A DNA stretch of 64,000 nt from Linnemannia schmuckeri. Its lineage: Eukaryota; Mortierellomycota; Mortierellomycetes; Mortierellales; Mortierellaceae. The stretch is taken from the NCBI GenBank assembly GCA_029449235.1, contig JANATG010000009.1, positions 1,674,001 to 1,738,000 of the forward strand, read 5' to 3'. Shown here piece by piece: positions 59,022-64,000 of this stretch (the first letter of the stretch is position 1; the number at the start of each line of letters is the position of its first letter). A program made the translations under genes and the position numbers. A model generated the notes under the pieces. It was not told the origin of the DNA. It did no database searches and saw only the letters and a program-made list of their open reading frames with translations.

Positions 59022-60092
59022 CCCTTTATCCCTTCCCTGTTTTGGAATTTCCTAGGATTCCAATTTTTCCAAGAGTCAAAAACCTCCATATTTACAAATA
59101 TTGTAATAAGTCATGCAAATAAAGTTTTTTTTTTAATAAACAGACATTAATTAAGGCGAATTTAAGCAGCGAGACGGCTCAAACATTTTAATCGTTGTCA
59201 CGTCTTATCATCCACCACCACCCGCGCCTTTGGCTATTCTTTCGCGCCTGTCCTCAAGCGCTGTTATGCTGCTACTGAAAATGTCAACTTCAGGATGTCG
59301 AATCAACAAAGTATATGGACCTTGACCCTTCTTCTTCTTGCGTTTGTGCTGTCGATCAGTAGAGCCTTCAGCCAGGAGTATCCCTTGTGTCTCAAGAAAC
59401 TGATTCAGCCTCGAAACAGACCAGCAACGAATCGAATCAGCAAACAGCAGCAGCAACAACAGCAACAACAGCATCAACAATCAACAGCAACATCCTTCTC
59501 TCCTCATTCACCTCAGTGCTTTATGGTCTCCGTTATTTGCTCACTTCGCTCACCCCTCTCTCCTCTATCTGGACACAGCTATGATCCTGATGTTAATGGT
59601 AGGTGAGAAGTTCCATCACCACTAATTATTATTCGAATATTATGCCGATGATCTGATCCGAGCTGATTAACCACCTGCCTTCTCCTCCTCTCTCTCTTAT
59701 TTCCACGCCATGTACTCTTGCTCAGTATCCTTACTCTTCATCGCCCGTCCGACCTAAAGAAAATAATACCATCACCCACCTTATCATTGAATAAGCTATA
59801 ACGCGCATACAACGTCTTCATTCGTCTAAGAAAAAAAAGTCTTCCTTCTTTTCCTCCTTCACTTCCTAACCACGCTCACTCCAGTACACTCTATATTACA
59901 CACTCTCCTCCACATCCGCCTACATACTACCCTATATATATCTTCGCCATACCCTTTCTAAGCAACCCACAACAACCATTCTGTATGGCCGATGCTAGAT
60001 GTGATGGCGGATCTGCTCAAAATATCCTTTCGCAACTTAACAAACAAGAAGACTCACATTACCATTCATACTTTCCTTAACATTGTTCAAGA
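59022..60092. other. Intergenic, 1.1 kb
   Basis: 3' UTR of the F-box/LRR gene, an interrupted CAG/CAA tract (about 59438-59490), then CT-rich sequence. An open frame from the ATG at 59295 starts with a signal-peptide-like stretch but has no other support. Confidence 0.5.
59118..59123 (+). terminator. Poly(A) signal AATAAA of F-box/LRR gene
   Basis: AATAAA about 100 nt after the stop codon, in sense orientation. Confidence 0.6.
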
Positions 60093-63000
60093 ATGAGAAT
60101 CGGTGTCCTTCCTACATCGATCAAGGAGACCACCGACGGAGCCGAGGAAGATCTTACCAAAAAAAAATGCTATGTGGACTTCTCAGCGATGTTCTTCACC
60201 CTGTTGAACTCGCATGCATTTTAGGAGACTGTCAACATCGAAGCCAGGCAGGCCCGACTGCACCACTCACTAAAAACAACTATCGCTACCAACGTACCAG
60301 AAGGCGATCAAAAACACCCACACTCACCATCGGAGACCGCGGATATCAAGTTGGGAAGTCCATCCATCAAAACACGCTCGCCTCACATTGGGTACTTCCT
60401 CAGGCACGAGTCCTTCGACTGGCCCTAACCCTTCCGGCTCGGTTCCGACAAACTTTGCGACAACGCCCCAATATCTACTGCAAGGAGGGCCAGCGCAGAT
60501 CTTTCTCGACAGCAATAGTGCTCTCATAACAACACGTGCCCAGAACAAAGTATATTGCATTTATAAGTACAACTAGGAAAAGACCAAACTGCTATAAGAA
60601 ATGTACCTTATACAATCTCGTTGCTTTGGGTTTTCAATAGGACTATGGCCACATAGGCCACGTTATTCACGACATCCTCATAAAAAAAAAGTCTCATAGG
60701 AGCGCACAACAATCCACGCCGACGGTCTCCGTTCGGTCAAGAAGGAGCACGTCCATTAGAAACGGGACCGTGATCTAGCAAAGCGGATGGGAAAACTCAA
60801 GGACTATGATGAAGGCAAGATTAAAGGGACGAAACAGCTCTACCGGTGCCTAAAGTCTGTTTATCGAGCACCACTTGATGTCGCGAGACAAGTGCTGGAA
60901 GCTCTGAAGAAACTGGGATGGACAATATGTTGCTGTCCCCACCAAGCCGACTGCTGCATTGCCCGTTGTCTCAACAACGCCGTCAAGCCGGAGGATGTAC
61001 GAATCATCTCCAAGGGCTCTGATTTGCTGGTCTATGAGGCCTCTACATCGATCACTCTTCCTATTGGCAGTTAGTGGAAACATTCCAGAAACAGGACCTT
61101 ATGGATCGACACCAGCTCCCCACTCCAGCCCACCTTCTTCTTGGTATATTAACAACCAACGATTATACCGACGGCGTCCCTTTCTATGGCTTGGTGTCGA
61201 AAGTTGATATTGTTCGGACGCTTGCACTGGACGGACTCGAGGGACTGAACGACCAGGAGCGACTTCGACGATTCAAACAGCACGTCGTTCAGTACTTGAA
61301 CATTGTACACGACAACGTCAGAGAAGTCCAAATGATCGCGGAGAACACCCTCCTGGATAATGCGAGGAGAAGGCAACAGAGTGAGAAAACCATCAATAGG
61401 GACTTGAGGAGGATCGAGAAATCTCGGCGCCAGTCGAACGTAGACGTCGACCGGTTCGATCATGCCCTTCAGGCGTTCGTGATGTGTACCGAGCATCCTT
61501 TACCTATGAGTGGGGCCGAAACGGCTTCCTATACACCCGGCATCCACAGCCCTGTCAAGACTATCATTCCAGAAGTCGAGATGAAAAAAGCGAAGACCAA
61601 CTGGGAGCGTTTCTCAAGGATCCAAACATCACATACAGGACCATCAGCGCCTGCAGCTATCGACCAAGCACCTCCACTCTACAGGAAGAGTAAAAAGCGG
61701 GAGAGGCTTCACGGCCCACGCGCCCAGTCAAGGAGAAAGCATAAATGGCAGAAGTCAAAATATGTATTTTTTTAGCGTCGTCTTCATCTATATCAGCTAC
61801 TTGTATTTTTCTCCATCGCTTCTGTACTAATACCATTCCCCATACCATTGGCGTGTCTGTGTCTAGATCCCGATCCCGGACGGATCAAGCAGATCGATAC
61901 GTGCCCAAGCGGCCCACCTTGAGAAAGCCAGCCCCATCGAGAACATGAATTTGACTGGTCTGAAGCTATCAACCCCTCGATCATACAAGCCAAAGGAGGC
62001 CACTACCAGCTGCGATCAATCTACCGCCCCTGCAGCCAATAAAAAACAAGATACTTGGCTATCACTCAGACAAGACTACTCATGTTGCTTTGAAGTCATT
62101 CAAGTCTGTTTTCGCTTCTGTCACACTTACCACTAGATCAGTCAAGGGATGCCTGAAACGAGCTACCGATCTCTCCACGACGAATGTCGACCTGGTTGCC
62201 CAGAGTCTTGATATGGCTGTGTCTATCGTCAATACTGCCAAGCATTTTGTTTTCAAGATGCTCGAAATGCAGATTCTTCGAGAGCTATTCCCTAGTCCGC
62301 TGCAGACAACCCAGAGTCAAGCCATGGCTGATGAACAGACGCCCTTTTTAGAGAAGATTTTGAATTTTGACTGGGCAGAGATGGTTGTCGGGAACCTGTT
62401 ATCTTATGTTCTCTGAGATTCTACAAGCGTTCGAGGACCTACAACGCTGAAGTCCAAATTACAAGATGCACTGGCAGAGGCAATGTCGATTTTCGCGAAC
62501 TTCAAGAGGCTGCATCCGGGATTCAAGGCTCTTAACCCATCTGACATACCCTCGGTGTTATCATCGATGATTTGGCGCCCGTGATCTGCTTGGCTATGAA
62601 GATGCATTACAGGAAGTTGCCACAAAATATTCGCACAAAGATACTAATCGACCAACTCGTTAATGAAGCGCCATTGACAGCTAGAAAGTGTCTATTGCAT
62701 ATTTTAATATTGCGCATTTTTTCTTTTTGCATTATTAGATGGAGAGGCTTAAGTTCGATCCTGCCGATCTTCCAAAAGTCGAACAGGAAGATGAAGACAA
62801 GCCTGATGATGACGGTACTACTCTAGAAGATAAAGTCGATGACGAGGACCACAGGAAGAAGCCGAAAAAAATTGTCTTTCAGCCTCAGCACATCCGAACA
62901 TGCTGGCGCTATCTCATGAGGCTTCCGGCGGCAAACCGACCTCGTTTCTGTATCCAGTCCATGACTGACAGCTTTATCGACATCAGGGAGTGGAGAAGAG

Positions 63001-63569
63001 ATGCAGGTCAAGTCGGATTGATTTGAAGCGGCGGCTCACATACCCATGACTGGGCCAAGCAACAATTTAATACATCATTCGGGAACCTCATCAAGGTACT
63101 TTTCAACGGAGATCGAAACACGGTTCGGCTTGCCAACAAACAACAAACAACATATGGGAAATGTAGTACGACAATGAGTGAACGCAAAGCTGCCCACCTC
63201 AATATGTATGACCCAAAGACCTCTTGCATGACACCTGATAGACCGAATCAACTATTACCATACCCGGTACAATGCGTCCGTCTCGGCCCAGCCGTCATCT
63301 TTCTCTTCATCATCCGCAAAGCCGCCTTTTCCCAACCCTCACCATTGCCGACCCCTCCTCAACGCGCAGGATCTCTTCGGTATGCGTTGAACAATCTCAT
63401 TCGCACGGACGACCACCAGCTGCAGTTTTTGGCATATGACCTCACCATGAGTCGACGGGCGCCGGGTCATAAAGAGTTTATACGACGTATCGAGAACGAG
63501 TACCCAACCCGACAGTCGATCATTGTCACATTCGGCCGACGCGAGCCTTTGGACGAGAAAGGTAGATGA
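60093..63569 (+). pseudogene. Decayed XPG/FEN1-like nuclease gene (repeat-family remnant)
   Basis: A series of plus-strand frames read in order like one long protein. From ATG 60093 the frame has an XPG-N-like strand (CYVDFSAMFFTLLN) and meets a TAG at 60222-60224. At 60787-61074 is an XPG-I-like part: a helical arch, HQADCCIA where active enzymes have EA(E/D)A, and KGSDLL where they have DSD. The next frame, 61074-61775, continues with a DYTDGVPFYGL turn like the helix-hairpin-helix of the family, but in a shifted frame. Further patches (62090-62416, 62739-63026, 63174-63569) with stops and shifts between them look like the rest of the same large protein. Disabled catalytic positions, internal stops and frame changes argue for a pseudogene. 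I could not rule out introns for some breaks. Confidence 0.6.
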
Positions 63570-63799
63570 CAAGGGCAGGGCGGCTTTTCTACCCTCCATA
63601 CATGATCTTGAGAATGCGCCCTATTCAACAAAATATGACTCAGAGAACGCCCTCATCCCCTTCCCTTCGCCGCAAATTTCCTAACCTCTATAGATTGAAC
63701 CTATAATTTTTTTTATCCATTTAGTCAATTGACAGACAAATGGATAATAGCACATCTTTCATATTTTTCTACATGAAAAGAAAAATCTATATTGTGTAG
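63570..63799. other. Short gap
   Basis: AT-rich; 3' flank of the leftward acidic-protein gene. Nothing else seen. Confidence 0.6.
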
Positions 63800-64000
63800 T
63801 TAAAAAGGCAGGCTGTTCTTTTTCTTCGGTTCCTGACCAGCACCAACAGGATTTTTCTCTTCCTCTTCTTCTTCCTCTTCTTCTTCCTCTTCGTATTCGT
63901 CTCCCTTCTCTTCATCATAATCATCATCCTGCTCCTCCTCTTCCTCATCATCATCTTCGCCCTCAATACCAACACCACGTGGCGACCTATGTGGGAACTT
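63800..64000 (-). CDS. C-terminus of a strongly acidic protein (5' part beyond window)
   Basis: 66 codons and a TAA. The visible part is Asp/Glu-rich, including a run of twelve Glu, then a basic KKK near the end (NSLPF at the C-terminus). Such acidic tails occur in histone chaperones, nucleolar proteins and RNA polymerase III subunits; no domain is visible to choose between them. The frame is open to the window edge, and alternative frames give only Arg/Lys/Met runs, which supports this one. Confidence 0.6.
   Translation of the reverse strand, partial: KFPHRSPRGVGIEGEDDDEEEEEQDDDYDEEKGDEYEEEEEEEEEEEEKNPVGAGQEPKKKNSLPF

Noticed and set aside
59295..59606. Plus-strand frame with a signal-peptide-like start
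   Set aside because: After the hydrophobic start it becomes a Gln run from CAG/CAA repeats and stops; a second frame over the same bases looks equally good and no splice joins them.
1..64000. tRNA, rRNA, snoRNA and CRISPR features
   Set aside because: I looked for B-box-like sequences, C/D box pairs in the ribosomal and splicing gene introns, and regularly spaced direct repeats; none was convincing. A covariance-model scan would be decisive.

Overview
The window reads as a chromosomal piece of a filamentous fungus, most likely an early-diverging Mucoromycota lineage (Mortierellomycotina is my best guess). The reasons are many short introns with GTAAGT-type donors and CTAAC/CTAAT branch sites, pyrimidine-rich 5' leaders, long A/T homopolymers and GA/CT tracts between genes, a fungal MscL-type channel, a GPI-type chitin deacetylase and a decayed XPG-like nuclease gene. 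No prokaryotic, organellar or CRISPR feature was seen. Gene models below were built by hand from splice signals and reading-phase continuity; exon coordinates are in the evidence.

Layout, left to right. 1-1818 (-): 5' part of a seven-helix membrane protein. 4808-11057 (-): a 9-exon Lam1/Sip3-type sterol transporter with BAR, PH, GRAM and VASt domains and a membrane anchor. 12147-16335 (+): the splicing factor SF3B1, divergent from the previous gene. 19066-21479 (+): an MscL-family channel with a 17-nt exon. 22461-25961 (-): a GATA zinc-finger protein, convergent with the channel. 25962-33884: almost 8 kb with no gene I can support. 33885-35594 (-): M50B-like membrane metalloprotease. 36471-39971 (-): an F-box protein and a Ser-rich frame that may be one gene.

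40770-42986 (+): ribosomal protein eS6. 43666-44912 (+): UBE2E-type E2 enzyme. 45406-46668 (-): RidA imine deaminase. 47627-48645 (-): a small unknown protein. 49360-50907 (-): chitin deacetylase. 50908-56342: 5.4 kb with no secure gene. 56343-59021 (+): single-exon F-box/LRR protein. 60093-63569 (+): broken XPG/FEN1-like nuclease gene. 63800-64000 (-): C-terminus of an acidic protein running off the window.

The genes are mostly unlinked housekeeping functions: splicing, translation, ubiquitin transfer, sterol transport, wall chitin modification and metabolite repair. I see no operon-like or biosynthetic cluster. There are two or three F-box/E2 genes within about 20 kb, but nothing in the sequence links them. 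The least explained items are the decayed nuclease element, the long gene-free stretches, the gene at 47627-48645 whose sequence reads in competing frames, and the possible F-box fusion.
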